A stretch of DNA of 32,086 bases from CAYPJE01 sp964410945 (GTDB lineage: Bacteria > Fidelibacterota > Marinisomatia > Marinisomatales > TCS56). The notes beneath the pieces are model-generated. The model had not been told where the DNA came from. It ran no database searches and worked only from the letters and a program-made list of their open reading frames with translations. The DNA is taken from positions 1 through 32,086 of the forward strand of contig CAYPJE010000036.1 in the NCBI GenBank assembly GCA_964410945.1. Reading direction: 5' to 3'. Positions 1 to 6,922 of the stretch are shown here, piece after piece. Each line of letters opens with the position of its first letter. Position 1 is the first letter of the stretch. Position numbers and translations under genes: made by a program.

Positions 1-209
1 TTATTAGTATGGCGGTAATGCATCTGGATCGGGTGGCTTTTGATTGTAATTCCACGCTCCCGTTCCAGATCCATGCTGTCCAGCACCTGGGATTTCATCT
101 CCTTTTGTGAAAGGGTGTGGGTCTCCTCCAGCAGGCGGTCGGCCAGGGTCGACTTGCCGTGATCGATATGGGCGATGATGCAAAAATTGCGAATATGCGT
201 TGTGGACAT
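1..209 (-). CDS. lepA: Elongation factor 4 (LepA), N-terminal part, cut by the window edge
   Basis: LepA/EF4 is a ribosome-bound GTPase that acts on stalled or mis-translocated ribosomes and aids 30S biogenesis. Translating the reverse strand from the ATG at 209 gives about 69 residues beginning MSTTHIRNFCIIAHIDHGKS. This contains the G1/P-loop (AHIDHGKST) and then the switch I region ERERGITIKSH, which is characteristic of LepA rather than EF-G or TypA. The variant ITIKSHPIQM, in place of the common ITIKAQ, resembles what I recall of FCB-group LepA proteins. The frame is open to base 1, so the rest lies outside the window. The gene is divergent from the hypothetical gene starting near 343, and the 133 bases between them should hold both promoters. 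The identification is firm; the completeness of the gene cannot be judged. Confidence 0.95.
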   Translation of the reverse strand, partial: MSTTHIRNFCIIAHIDHGKSTLADRLLEETHTLSQKEMKSQVLDSMDLERERGITIKSHPIQMHYRHTN

Positions 210-252
210 GGCCGGAAGTTACAGCGGGATGGGAATTGGATGTAATAATGGA

Positions 253-284
253 TTCTGGATTATGAATGTTGAATTTTGGATTAT
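253..284. repeat. Short AT-rich direct repeat, 21-base period
   Basis: TTCTGGATTAT at 253-263 recurs as TTTTGGATTAT at 274-284, one 21-base period later, in the intergenic space between lepA and the hypothetical gene. Strings of GGATT/GAATT units like this are a common kind of intergenic low-complexity DNA in bacterial genomes. There are only two copies, so it may be chance or a remnant of a longer array. Confidence 0.3.
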
Positions 285-310
285 ATGTTCTACAAATAGC
301 AATGATACTC

Positions 311-318
311 TAATTTTG
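311..318 (+). promoter_or_regulatory. Possible Bacteroidota-type -7 element (TAnnTTTG)
   Basis: TAATTTTG at 311-318 matches the TAnnTTTG element of Bacteroidota sigma-A promoters and would place transcription start some 10-20 bases before the start codons at 331/343. No TTG is correctly spaced upstream as a -33 element. A sigma-70-like alternative is TTGAAT at 269-274 with TACAAA at 291-296, spacing 16. Either is weak evidence; the position is reasonable because the only plus-strand gene begins just downstream. Confidence 0.25.
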
Positions 319-342
319 AATATTAAAGAAATGGTAAATAAT

Positions 343-702
343 ATGTACACCGGTCTCCTTATAGCTGAAAGTCTCACCGATTCACACCTGCTTTCTGATC
401 CACAAATCACTGTAACCAGACAGGAAACCTGGGATGTGGACGACCGGGCCGTGGACTGGCAGCCGCAAACCTGGACCGCCATTTACATCGAAGGCAATGA
501 AAAGGATTTGACGGCGGTAGCCGATCTGGTTTCGTTGTCCATTATGGAGCGCTGGTACGCCAACCTGTCGGATAATGACAATGAATATGTGGTTTTTCAA
601 GGAAGGATTTTCAAGTATTCCAAAGGAGATGCTGCCACCAAGCGTAAAGCCCAGAAATACGCCATTGCCCAGGGTGTACCGGAACATCAGGTGGACTGGT
701 AA
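343..702 (+). CDS. Conserved-looking hypothetical protein, about 119 residues
   Basis: The frame is open from 175, but bases 175-209 lie over the start of lepA, and residues encoded before about 331 look like AT-rich intergenic DNA. I therefore take ATG 343 (MYTGLLIAESLTD); ATG 331 would add four residues. The product is soluble, with no signal peptide or membrane segment. It appears to alternate strands and helices, is acidic and Trp-rich in the middle (ETWDVDD, WQPQTWTAIYIEG), and ends in a basic patch (KYSKGDAATKRKAQKY) followed by GVPEHQVDW. The pattern of a WTA-x-YIE strand, a hydrophobic helix, FKYxKGD and a terminal (Q/H)xDW recalls a small uncharacterised family seen in scattered bacteria, but I cannot name it. 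It is the only plus-strand gene here and converges on mutL. No function is proposed. Confidence 0.7.
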   Translation: MYTGLLIAESLTDSHLLSDPQITVTRQETWDVDDRAVDWQPQTWTAIYIEGNEKDLTAVADLVSLSIMERWYANLSDNDNEYVVFQGRIFKYSKGDAATKRKAQKYAIAQGVPEHQVDW

Positions 703-717
703 AATCACAATATCTAA

Positions 718-743
718 TATGGGCACGGCATGTCGGGCCCATA
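718..743 (+). terminator. Hairpin after the hypothetical gene, possible weak terminator
   Basis: TATGGGC at 718-724 pairs exactly with GCCCATA at 737-743 around a 12-base loop, 16 bases past the stop codon at 702. A run of six T lies at 757-762, about 13 bases after the stem. That is too far for a classical intrinsic terminator, so the call is tentative. Confidence 0.35.
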
Positions 744-771
744 CGACATTGATCAATTTTTTCTGCAAACG

Positions 772-813
772 CCCACGACTTTCGCGCGGGGACTCCTATT
801 GAGCAGTCGTGGG
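772..813. repeat. Inverted repeat with 9-bp perfect arms
   Basis: CCCACGACT at 772-780 and AGTCGTGGG at 805-813 form a perfect 9-bp stem around a 24-base GC-rich loop, between two convergent genes. It could support transcript termination or stability, or be a dispersed palindromic repeat. A genome-wide copy count would separate these possibilities. Confidence 0.5.
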
Positions 814-874
814 ATAAAAAGGATAAAATATTTCAAACCATTTCATGGTTTATACGATCAATAATCTGACCGTA

Positions 875-908
875 ACCTTCAAGGTCTCGAGGAAGTGACC
901 TTGAAGGT
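875..908 (-). terminator. 12-bp hairpin just past mutL, likely end of the ftcD-mutL transcript
   Basis: ACCTTCAAGGTC at 875-886 and GACCTTGAAGGT at 897-908 are perfect 12-bp arms around a 10-base loop, beginning two bases beyond the mutL stop codon at 911-913. The stem is strong, but no clear U-run follows on the minus strand (the next bases are TTACGGTC). It may act as a 3' stabilising hairpin or with Rho. Each arm is nearly palindromic itself (CCTTCAAGG), so it could also bind a dimeric protein. Confidence 0.6.
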
Positions 909-910
909 AT

Positions 911-2683
911 TTAGCGTTCGAAGCGCTTATCCAGTTCAGCCAGAGTAAGCTGAACAATCACCGGCCGGCCGTGGGGACAATGATAAGGATTTTTCGTACC
1001 GAATAACTGGTTCACCAGGGCCTGCATCTCTTCCCTGGAAAGCGGATCGCCAGCCTTAATGGCGGCATGGCAGGCAAAAGAAGCAGCAATCGCCTCCTGG
1101 TAAGAGCTATGCTCCTTATTGTGCTCCAGATAATGGTCGATGATATCGCGGATGACCCCTTTCTCGTTCCCCCAGCCCATTACCGAGGGAACCGCCTCCA
1201 CCATTACCGTGTGCTTGCCGAATTCTTTCAGGCGGAATCCGATTTTTTCCAAAGCCGGCAAAACATCCAGCAATACCGAGTATTCATCCGGCGAAAACTC
1301 CAATACTTCCGGGAACAGCAGGGTTTGGGCTGCCATTGTATGCTTTTCAAAAGCATCCAGGGCTTCCTCGAACAATACCCGTTCGTGAGCCACATGCTGA
1401 TCGATTATTACCAGTCCGCTGTTGATCTGGGAAATGATGTATTTATTATGAACCTGCCAGATATTCTCAACATCAACACCGGAATTTTCCTCACCCCTGG
1501 CAGCCAGTGAAGAGGCATAGGACTTGGCCCGTTCCAGTCCCGCTCCGGACTTAAAACCCGGGCCGTGATTATCCATCGCTGTGGGTGCATCAAACGAAAA
1601 TCCGCTTTGCGACGATGATTGAGGACGGACCGGGCCGGAATCAGGCACAATCTCAAATGGCTGCGATGGACGCTCCATCGAAGGAATAGTGTCCTCGACT
1701 GCTGAAAGCGTTTCCTCAACAGCTGATTTCAGTACATGATAAATCCGCCATTCATCTTTGAAACGGACTTCCAGTTTCATCGGATGCACATTCACATCCA
1801 CCTGTCCGGTTGGTACTGACAGGTTCAGTACAAAAAACGGGAATTCACCCCGTTTGGTAAGGGACTGATAACCGGAATATACTGCCGAGTTCAACAAACG
1901 ATCCTTGATATAACGGCCATTCAAGAATAAGTATTGTTCCCCGGGTCTTGAACGCACCAGATTCAGATTGCCTAAGTATCCGTCAACTGAGAACTCATCT
2001 TTGGTAAATACGAGTGGTTGGATATTATCAGTATATGTAGGATCGAATACGGCCCGGATACGGCCGGGCAAGTCTTCGGCGGACAGATTGAATAATTCTT
2101 TACTATCAGCCACCAGCCGGAAAGCAATATCAGGATGTGCCAATCCGAACCTTTGCACCATTTTGACAATATGCCGCAACTCCGTCCGTGGTGTTTTCAG
2201 AAATTTTCGACGGGCCGGGGTATTATAAAACAGATTCCTGACCGTTATGACCGTTCCTCGGGTAGCTGCCGCCGGTTGGACCTGGGAAGGCCGGCCATTT
2301 CTGATTGTCATCGCCACGCCTTGAGCGGAATCGGTGTCCAGGGACTCGATCCGTGCTTCGGAAACCGAGGCGATACTGGCCAGCGCTTCACCCCGGAAAC
2401 CAAGGGTATTAATTTGGAATAAATCTCTGGTGGTGGCTATCTTGCTGGTAGTGTACCGCTCAAAGGCCAGCGGCAAATCTTCACCGGGAATACCAGCCCC
2501 GTTATCGGCAACCTGGATTAACTGTTCTCCGCCGATTTCGACGACTACCTCGATTTTACTGGCTCCCGCATCGACACTGTTCTCTACCAATTCCTTCACC
2601 ACAGAGGCCGGACGTTCGACAACTTCTCCGGCAGCGATCTTGTTACGTAAATCTAAATCAAGTGCTTGGATTCTGGGGGCCAT
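911..2683 (-). CDS. mutL: DNA mismatch repair protein MutL (endonuclease type)
   Basis: MutL links MutS-bound mismatches to strand removal. The 590-residue product carries the N-terminal GHKL ATPase motifs: KELVEN around residues 30-35 with catalytic Glu31, ADNGAGIP around 59-66, TSK around 79-81 and GFRGEALASI around 95-104. A Ser/Pro/Gly-rich linker spans roughly 335-400. The C-terminal domain has the metal-dependent nicking motif D428-Q-H-V-A-H-E434-R-V-L-F-E439, plus ACHAA around 537 and CPHGRP at 569-574. This is therefore the latent endonuclease form found in bacteria without MutH. The usual DQHA reads DQHV here, a conservative change that leaves the acidic residues intact. The ATG overlaps the ftcD stop as TGATG, so translation is probably coupled to ftcD. 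MutS is not in the window. Identification is secure. Confidence 0.97.
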   Translation of the reverse strand: MAPRIQALDLDLRNKIAAGEVVERPASVVKELVENSVDAGASKIEVVVEIGGEQLIQVADNGAGIPGEDLPLAFERYTTSKIATTRDLFQINTLGFRGEALASIASVSEARIESLDTDSAQGVAMTIRNGRPSQVQPAAATRGTVITVRNLFYNTPARRKFLKTPRTELRHIVKMVQRFGLAHPDIAFRLVADSKELFNLSAEDLPGRIRAVFDPTYTDNIQPLVFTKDEFSVDGYLGNLNLVRSRPGEQYLFLNGRYIKDRLLNSAVYSGYQSLTKRGEFPFFVLNLSVPTGQVDVNVHPMKLEVRFKDEWRIYHVLKSAVEETLSAVEDTIPSMERPSQPFEIVPDSGPVRPQSSSQSGFSFDAPTAMDNHGPGFKSGAGLERAKSYASSLAARGEENSGVDVENIWQVHNKYIISQINSGLVIIDQHVAHERVLFEEALDAFEKHTMAAQTLLFPEVLEFSPDEYSVLLDVLPALEKIGFRLKEFGKHTVMVEAVPSVMGWGNEKGVIRDIIDHYLEHNKEHSSYQEAIAASFACHAAIKAGDPLSREEMQALVNQLFGTKNPYHCPHGRPVIVQLTLAELDKRFER

Positions 2684-4521
2684 CAGCCTTCGATCTTCTT
2701 TTTGGTAGCCGTAAATATAGTATGGCGGTAAGTTTTGGCCGCTGTCAGCAGGTTGCCAACTTCCTTCTGCATCTTTCCGATATATTTTTCATCGCCTGAG
2801 ACACCCGGCAGGTTGATCAGGACGTTTAAACAGGCACCATTGACTGCCGCTGCACTAACCTCCGCCGCTACCCCGGCGTCACTGACCGAATTGGGATTGC
2901 CTTTGGCTACCAGTTTTTGGGCCAGTTTAATCACTTCCAGAGATAGCTGGGCTACTTCCAATGGTATTTCAATCGCGTATTTGGCAGCATCGAGAACCTC
3001 GGCTTTCTTTACGGCTTTTTCATCGCTCGTATCTTCAGGAAGCCGATTGGCGACCATGACACGATTGAAAGCATTAGTATCCTCATCGACCAGATGAATC
3101 AATCTGTCCTGGATTGTCTGGGCCTGCACACCGAGGATTTCCATTTCGGGGCGTTCCGCTTCAAAACCCTTCTTTTCATATGTCAAGGCGGCCACCATCG
3201 ATGATAACGCTGCTCCCAGGCTGCCTGCCAGAGCTGAAACGCTTCCACCCCCGGGGGCCGGGCTGTTTGTCGATGTTTCAAAAATAAAATCCCTGACCGA
3301 AAAACCAACCAGTTGCTGGCCATTGTCTGCCACGGCATAATCAATTATTTTTTCATTTGGTAAAAAGGGTGCAACATCGTTCAGCCCCAGTGACTGAACG
3401 GCCGTTTCGACCAGATCGGAAACCGGCACCCCGGTTGTCCTGCGCTGCTTGCGCAGGTAATGTCGTCCGGCCATTAATAATGCTTCCAGTGGAATCAATC
3501 CCACCAGTTCACTGCCCGTAACCCTGGCTCCCCGCTCCTCGGCCAACCGGCAGGCGGCATCGAAAACATCATGAATGGTCGATTCTTTGTAATTGGTGAA
3601 ATTAATCGAAATCTGCGCCCGCTTGTAGGTATCGATATACCACCCAACCGCCTTTACACCTTTGAACATTCCTGGTTTCTTGACCGGTTTCCGATTGAGT
3701 TTTTTAGGATCGTATTCAAATTCAGCCCAATTTGCTTCTAAGTCGAATTCGTGGTCTTTTTTATTGTGCTTGACGATATCGCTGGTAGTTTTACCAACAT
3801 ATTCACAAAAGGCACAAGGATAAGAGTCATCATAATAGCGAACAATTGACCCATCAAGTAAATTTGGTGAATCCGGATTCAGGTGGCGGTGGCTTCGTCC
3901 TTTCTCACGTAATTCAAAAGCTATGTCGGTCGCCAACCGGTTATCACGGGTGTTTAAATTTATATTATAGGCAATCAGGAACTCCCGGCAGCCGATCACT
4001 GTGGCACCGGCTACCGAATTGAATTTAGCCGGCCCAAAATCAGGTTTCCAACGTGGTTGGGTTAGTTTCTCGGCCAGTGCCTCATATTCACCGGAACGAA
4101 CCACTGCCAGGTTTCGGCGTTCCTCAATCCGGGCGGAATGCTCGTATAAATAGACCGGAATATCCAGCTCACGTCCAACCCGTTTACCCACTCTTTCAGA
4201 TAATTTGACGCATTCGGGAATCCCTAATCCGCTGACGGGTATAAAAGGACACACGTCAGTTGCCCCCATCCGGGCATGGGCACCGCTGTGTTGACGCATA
4301 TCGATCACTTCAGCTGCCTTTTTAATGGCTTGAAAGGCAGCCTCTTCTACTGCTTCGATTGCCCCGACAAAGGTAACCACGGTCCGATTGGTATCGGCAC
4401 CAGGATCGACATCGAGCAGAGTAATCCCATCGACAGATTTTATAACCGCCGTAATCTGGTTGATTTTATCTAGGTCACGGCCTTCACTGAAATTCGGAAC
4501 GCATTCTACTAAGGTAGCCAT
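2683..4521 (-). CDS. ftcD: Glutamate formimidoyltransferase / formimidoyl-THF cyclodeaminase fusion with a C2H2-type insert
   Basis: FtcD moves the formimino group of formiminoglutamate (from histidine breakdown) to tetrahydrofolate, then deaminates it to methenyl-THF. The N-terminal transferase domain starts VECVPNFSEGRD and holds the catalytic-type His82 in SGAHARMGATDVCPFIP. The C-terminal cyclodeaminase domain runs from about 412, with the signature SPAPGGGSVSALAGSLGAAL. At 612 residues it is about 70 longer than the mammalian enzyme. The extra sequence (about 230-285) sits between the two halves of the transferase and contains C236-x2-C239-x12-H252-x4-H257, the exact spacing of a C2H2 zinc finger. 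A good ribosome site (GGGGAG, 4530-4535) lies 8 bases before the ATG. No other hut genes are visible. It is coupled to mutL (TGATG), an unexpected partner. The family call is firm; metal binding is inference. Confidence 0.93.
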   Translation of the reverse strand: MATLVECVPNFSEGRDLDKINQITAVIKSVDGITLLDVDPGADTNRTVVTFVGAIEAVEEAAFQAIKKAAEVIDMRQHSGAHARMGATDVCPFIPVSGLGIPECVKLSERVGKRVGRELDIPVYLYEHSARIEERRNLAVVRSGEYEALAEKLTQPRWKPDFGPAKFNSVAGATVIGCREFLIAYNINLNTRDNRLATDIAFELREKGRSHRHLNPDSPNLLDGSIVRYYDDSYPCAFCEYVGKTTSDIVKHNKKDHEFDLEANWAEFEYDPKKLNRKPVKKPGMFKGVKAVGWYIDTYKRAQISINFTNYKESTIHDVFDAACRLAEERGARVTGSELVGLIPLEALLMAGRHYLRKQRRTTGVPVSDLVETAVQSLGLNDVAPFLPNEKIIDYAVADNGQQLVGFSVRDFIFETSTNSPAPGGGSVSALAGSLGAALSSMVAALTYEKKGFEAERPEMEILGVQAQTIQDRLIHLVDEDTNAFNRVMVANRLPEDTSDEKAVKKAEVLDAAKYAIEIPLEVAQLSLEVIKLAQKLVAKGNPNSVSDAGVAAEVSAAAVNGACLNVLINLPGVSGDEKYIGKMQKEVGNLLTAAKTYRHTIFTATKKKIEG

Positions 4522-4548
4522 TACAGCAACTCCCCGTCAGTTAAGTGT

Positions 4549-4671
4549 TTAAAAACCCCGCAGGAAATAGATCAGAATCAGTACCACGATCACCATCCCC
4601 ATGGCCCAGTAAATTGAGCGCTGTGGTTTCCGCCGCGGTAAAACTCTCCTGAACTTTATCCGATCATTCAT
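4549..4671 (-). CDS. 40-residue basic single-pass membrane protein coupled to the M50 peptidase
   Basis: The ATG at 4671-4669 overlaps the TAA of the peptidase gene as TAATG, which favours termination-reinitiation. The reading frame extends upstream to 4734, but that part runs inside the peptidase gene, so the coupled start is preferred. The product begins MNDRIKFRRVLPRRKPQ, with nine Arg/Lys in the first 18 residues, and then has one hydrophobic segment (about residues 21-37) ending YFLRGF. By the positive-inside rule the N-terminus should be cytoplasmic. The next gene, ftcD, starts 27 bases after the stop. It could be a small partner or regulator of the intramembrane peptidase, or merely a small membrane protein in the same transcript. 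No family is recognised. Spacing and topology support a real gene; codon conservation has not been tested. Confidence 0.6.
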   Translation of the reverse strand: MNDRIKFRRVLPRRKPQRSIYWAMGMVIVVLILIYFLRGF

Positions 4672-5315
4672 TAAAACATGCCTAAAGTAAATATTTTCAT
4701 GAAAAAATATAGAAAAGGCGATAATATTTTCCATATAATGGAGACACCGATAAACATACCAATCAGAATAACCGCAAACAGGATTCGAGGACCATACATC
4801 TCCAGGTTGTACAGAAACCGCCCATTACCCGGTGGCAGCAATCCCGCCAGTACCTTGGAACCATCCAGGGGCGGAACAGGGATAAAATTGAACAATCCCA
4901 GCACCAGATTGATCTGCAGACTCATGACCAGAACGGTCGTAATCACACCTCCACTGCTTACAATTCCCATTGTCCATAACAATCTTAAAAGCAATCCACT
5001 GATCAGGGCCATCAGAAAATTTGAAGCAGGGCCAGCCAGCGATATCCACAGCAGGTCACGTTTCGGATTGGCCAGATAGCGGTAATCAACCGGTACCGGT
5101 TTGGCCCAGCCAACGCCCACCAGGTATAAGACGATCGCCCCCATCGGGTCCAGGTGTGCCAGTGGATTTAAGGTTAAACGGCCATATGACTGGGCCGTTG
5201 GATCACCAAGGCGGAAAGCAGCCCAGGCATGGGCGAATTCATGAAATGACAAGGCGAATATTATTACCGGAATCAGGATAACCTGTACCGATGGATCTAG
5301 ACTTATTAATCCCAT
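4671..5315 (-). CDS. Site-2-protease-like membrane metallopeptidase (M50 family)
   Basis: The 214-residue product is a short multi-pass membrane protein of the rhomboid-unrelated S2P/M50 zinc peptidase family. The zinc-binding HEFAH motif is at residues 25-29 inside the first hydrophobic segment. The second signature, NFIPVPPLDG (about 143-152), supplies the third ligand Asp151. Between them, NPLAHLDPMGA (50-60) and LAGPASN (93-99) match the compact, PDZ-less subgroup often annotated as site-2 protease family protein. Such enzymes cut transmembrane or membrane-proximal peptides; the substrate is unknown here, and there is no anti-sigma factor nearby. The 127 bases upstream are gene-free and hold a candidate promoter. 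The 40-residue membrane protein follows with a one-base overlap. Both metal motifs are intact, so activity is likely. Confidence 0.92.
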   Translation of the reverse strand: MGLISLDPSVQVILIPVIIFALSFHEFAHAWAAFRLGDPTAQSYGRLTLNPLAHLDPMGAIVLYLVGVGWAKPVPVDYRYLANPKRDLLWISLAGPASNFLMALISGLLLRLLWTMGIVSSGGVITTVLVMSLQINLVLGLFNFIPVPPLDGSKVLAGLLPPGNGRFLYNLEMYGPRILFAVILIGMFIGVSIIWKILSPFLYFFMKIFTLGMF

Positions 5316-5369
5316 AATGTTCGGAATCAGGAAAAATCACACTGTCCCTAATCCTGTGCTTCCACTCCT

Positions 5370-5399
5370 ATAATTTGTGATACATGTACCATTGTTCAA
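5370..5399 (-). promoter_or_regulatory. Candidate promoter for the M50 peptidase-ftcD-mutL set
   Basis: On the minus strand TTGAAC (5399-5394) is followed after 18 bases by AATTAT (5375-5370), four of six matches to each sigma-70 box. It lies about 55 bases before the peptidase ATG at 5315, in the only sizeable gap between the Xer gene and this set. No clear ribosome-binding site precedes that ATG. Support is positional and moderate at best. Confidence 0.3.
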
Positions 5400-5442
5400 T
5401 TTACTACTAATTACCATTTACTCATTACATCTCACTTCGCGA

Positions 5443-6333
5443 CTACCGTGGGTGAAATGTTTTGTGTACTTCTTTCAGATAGGCCTTATCAAGATGGGTA
5501 TATATCTGGGTTGTACTGATATCCGCATGCCCCAGCATTTCCTGAACGGCCCTCAGATCGGCACCGCCTTCCAGTAGATGGGTTGCAAACGAATGGCGCA
5601 GCGTGTGTGGGCTTACCTTCTTGTTTATCCCGGCTTCGTCAGCCCAGCGCTTCAGGATATTCCAGACAGACATACGTGTCAGTTGCTTCCCGTTACGGCT
5701 GAGAAACAGGAATCCGGCCTTCTTATTTTTTCTGGATAGTCCCGGCCGGGTATGTTTCAGGTATAAATCCAGGATTTCCAGCGCCTGGTCACCGATCGGT
5801 ACGTAACGTTCCTTGGAACCTTTACCAATCACCCGCAGCATCTGGTCATCGATCAGAACACCGGTTAACAGCAGGTCACATAATTCAGTTACCCGCAAAC
5901 CGGCCGAATACAGACATTCCAGGATTGCCCGGTCGCGAATTGCCAGCGGCTGTTGCGGATCGATGGCATTGAGAATTCGATCGACCTCTTCAATTGTCAA
6001 TACATCCGGGAGCTTACGGGGCAAGCGGGGTGCTTCCAGTAATTGGGTCGGATTTTCCAGACAATAATTTTCAGTTGTCAGAAATGAGTGGTAGGTTCGG
6101 ATGGCTGAGAAAATGCGATTGATACTGGCCGGTGCCAGACAGGCGTCATTCAATTGACGAATAAACCCCCGGATATGCTTCTGTTTAATCTGATCCAGGA
6201 ATTCTAATCCATCATCGTCCTGCAGGTAATCAAGGTAGCGATTCAGATCTCTTTCGTAGGCTGATATTGAATTTCGGGCCAGGTTGCGCTCAACCCGCAG
6301 AACAGTCAAATAATCATGTAAATAGGTTTTCAT
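5443..6333 (-). CDS. xerD: Tyrosine recombinase, XerC/XerD type
   Basis: Xer recombinases resolve chromosome dimers at dif during division. The 296-residue length is typical, with an N-terminal SAM-like core-binding domain (about 1-90) and a C-terminal catalytic domain. All catalytic residues are seen: Arg147 in YSAGLRVTEL, Lys171 in GKGSKERYVP, His243 and Arg246 in HTLRHSFATH, His269 in LGHADIS, and nucleophile Tyr278 in TQIYTH. It sits three bases after gmhA at the end of a long run of close-packed metabolic genes, not next to an integrase-type attachment site, so a housekeeping role is more likely than phage integration. XerC and XerD cannot be separated with certainty from sequence alone; the symbol is a best guess. 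Confidence 0.92.
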   Translation of the reverse strand: MKTYLHDYLTVLRVERNLARNSISAYERDLNRYLDYLQDDDGLEFLDQIKQKHIRGFIRQLNDACLAPASINRIFSAIRTYHSFLTTENYCLENPTQLLEAPRLPRKLPDVLTIEEVDRILNAIDPQQPLAIRDRAILECLYSAGLRVTELCDLLLTGVLIDDQMLRVIGKGSKERYVPIGDQALEILDLYLKHTRPGLSRKNKKAGFLFLSRNGKQLTRMSVWNILKRWADEAGINKKVSPHTLRHSFATHLLEGGADLRAVQEMLGHADISTTQIYTHLDKAYLKEVHKTFHPR

Positions 6334-6336
6334 CCA

Positions 6337-6918
6337 CTATTTCTGGTCCAGAACAGTACGCTCGACCAGATCGCAGAGGATATGCCCACTTAGAATGTGT
6401 CCTTCTTGAATTCTTTGGGTATCAGGGCTGGGTATAACTATAACCACATCTCCCCCCGCTTTCATTTTACCGCCTTCACCACCGGTCAATACGATTGTCC
6501 TCAGCCCCTTTTCTTCAGCCAATTCCAGGGCTTTGAGCACATTGGGGGAGTTTCCGCTGGTGGAAATCCCGATCAGCACGTCGCCGGTCTGCCCGATGGC
6601 TTCCACCTGCCGGGAAAATATCGAAGGATAGTCCACATCATTCGTCCAGGCCGTCAGAAAGGAAGTATCAGTAGTCAGGGCCAGGGATGCGATCGGTTTT
6701 CTGACCTGCCGCAGCTTTCCCACCAGCTCAGCCGACAAATGCTGCGAATCAGCGGCACTGCCACCGTTCCCACACCATAATATCTTTTTGCCGGATTGAA
6801 CCGCTTCTATCATTATTTCTGCAGCGGCAGCAATATCGCTGGTACATTGCTCCAGCATTTTTTTCTTGGTGGCGGCGCTTTCAGATATTTGTTGACTAAT
6901 GATATCTTGAATGGACAT
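6337..6918 (-). CDS. gmhA: Phosphoheptose isomerase (sedoheptulose-7-phosphate isomerase)
   Basis: GmhA converts sedoheptulose 7-phosphate to D-glycero-D-manno-heptose 7-phosphate, the first step towards the heptose of lipopolysaccharide core or other heptosylated glycans. The 193-residue SIS-domain protein has CGNGGSAADSQHLSAELVGK (residues 49-68) with zinc-type His60 and catalytic Glu64. It also has the GISTSGNSPNV sugar-phosphate loop and the C-terminal TQRIQEGHILSGHI segment with Gln171 and His179, which match the remaining metal ligands of GmhA. DiaA, a related SIS protein, would be an alternative, but the complete catalytic set favours the isomerase. It starts four bases after the GGGPS stop and ends three bases before xerD. 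The other heptose genes are not in the window. Confidence 0.92.
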   Translation of the reverse strand: MSIQDIISQQISESAATKKKMLEQCTSDIAAAAEIMIEAVQSGKKILWCGNGGSAADSQHLSAELVGKLRQVRKPIASLALTTDTSFLTAWTNDVDYPSIFSRQVEAIGQTGDVLIGISTSGNSPNVLKALELAEEKGLRTIVLTGGEGGKMKAGGDVVIVIPSPDTQRIQEGHILSGHILCDLVERTVLDQK

Positions 6919-6922
6919 GGAT

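Noticed and set aside
382..768. Minus-strand open frame of 128 codons over the hypothetical gene
   Set aside because: The plus-strand frame has a more protein-like composition. The minus frame runs through two inverted repeats and has no ribosome site.
5443..6333. Phage or integron integrase interpretation of the Xer gene
   Set aside because: Length, motifs and operon position are those of the housekeeping XerC/D. No attachment-site repeat or cargo genes flank it.
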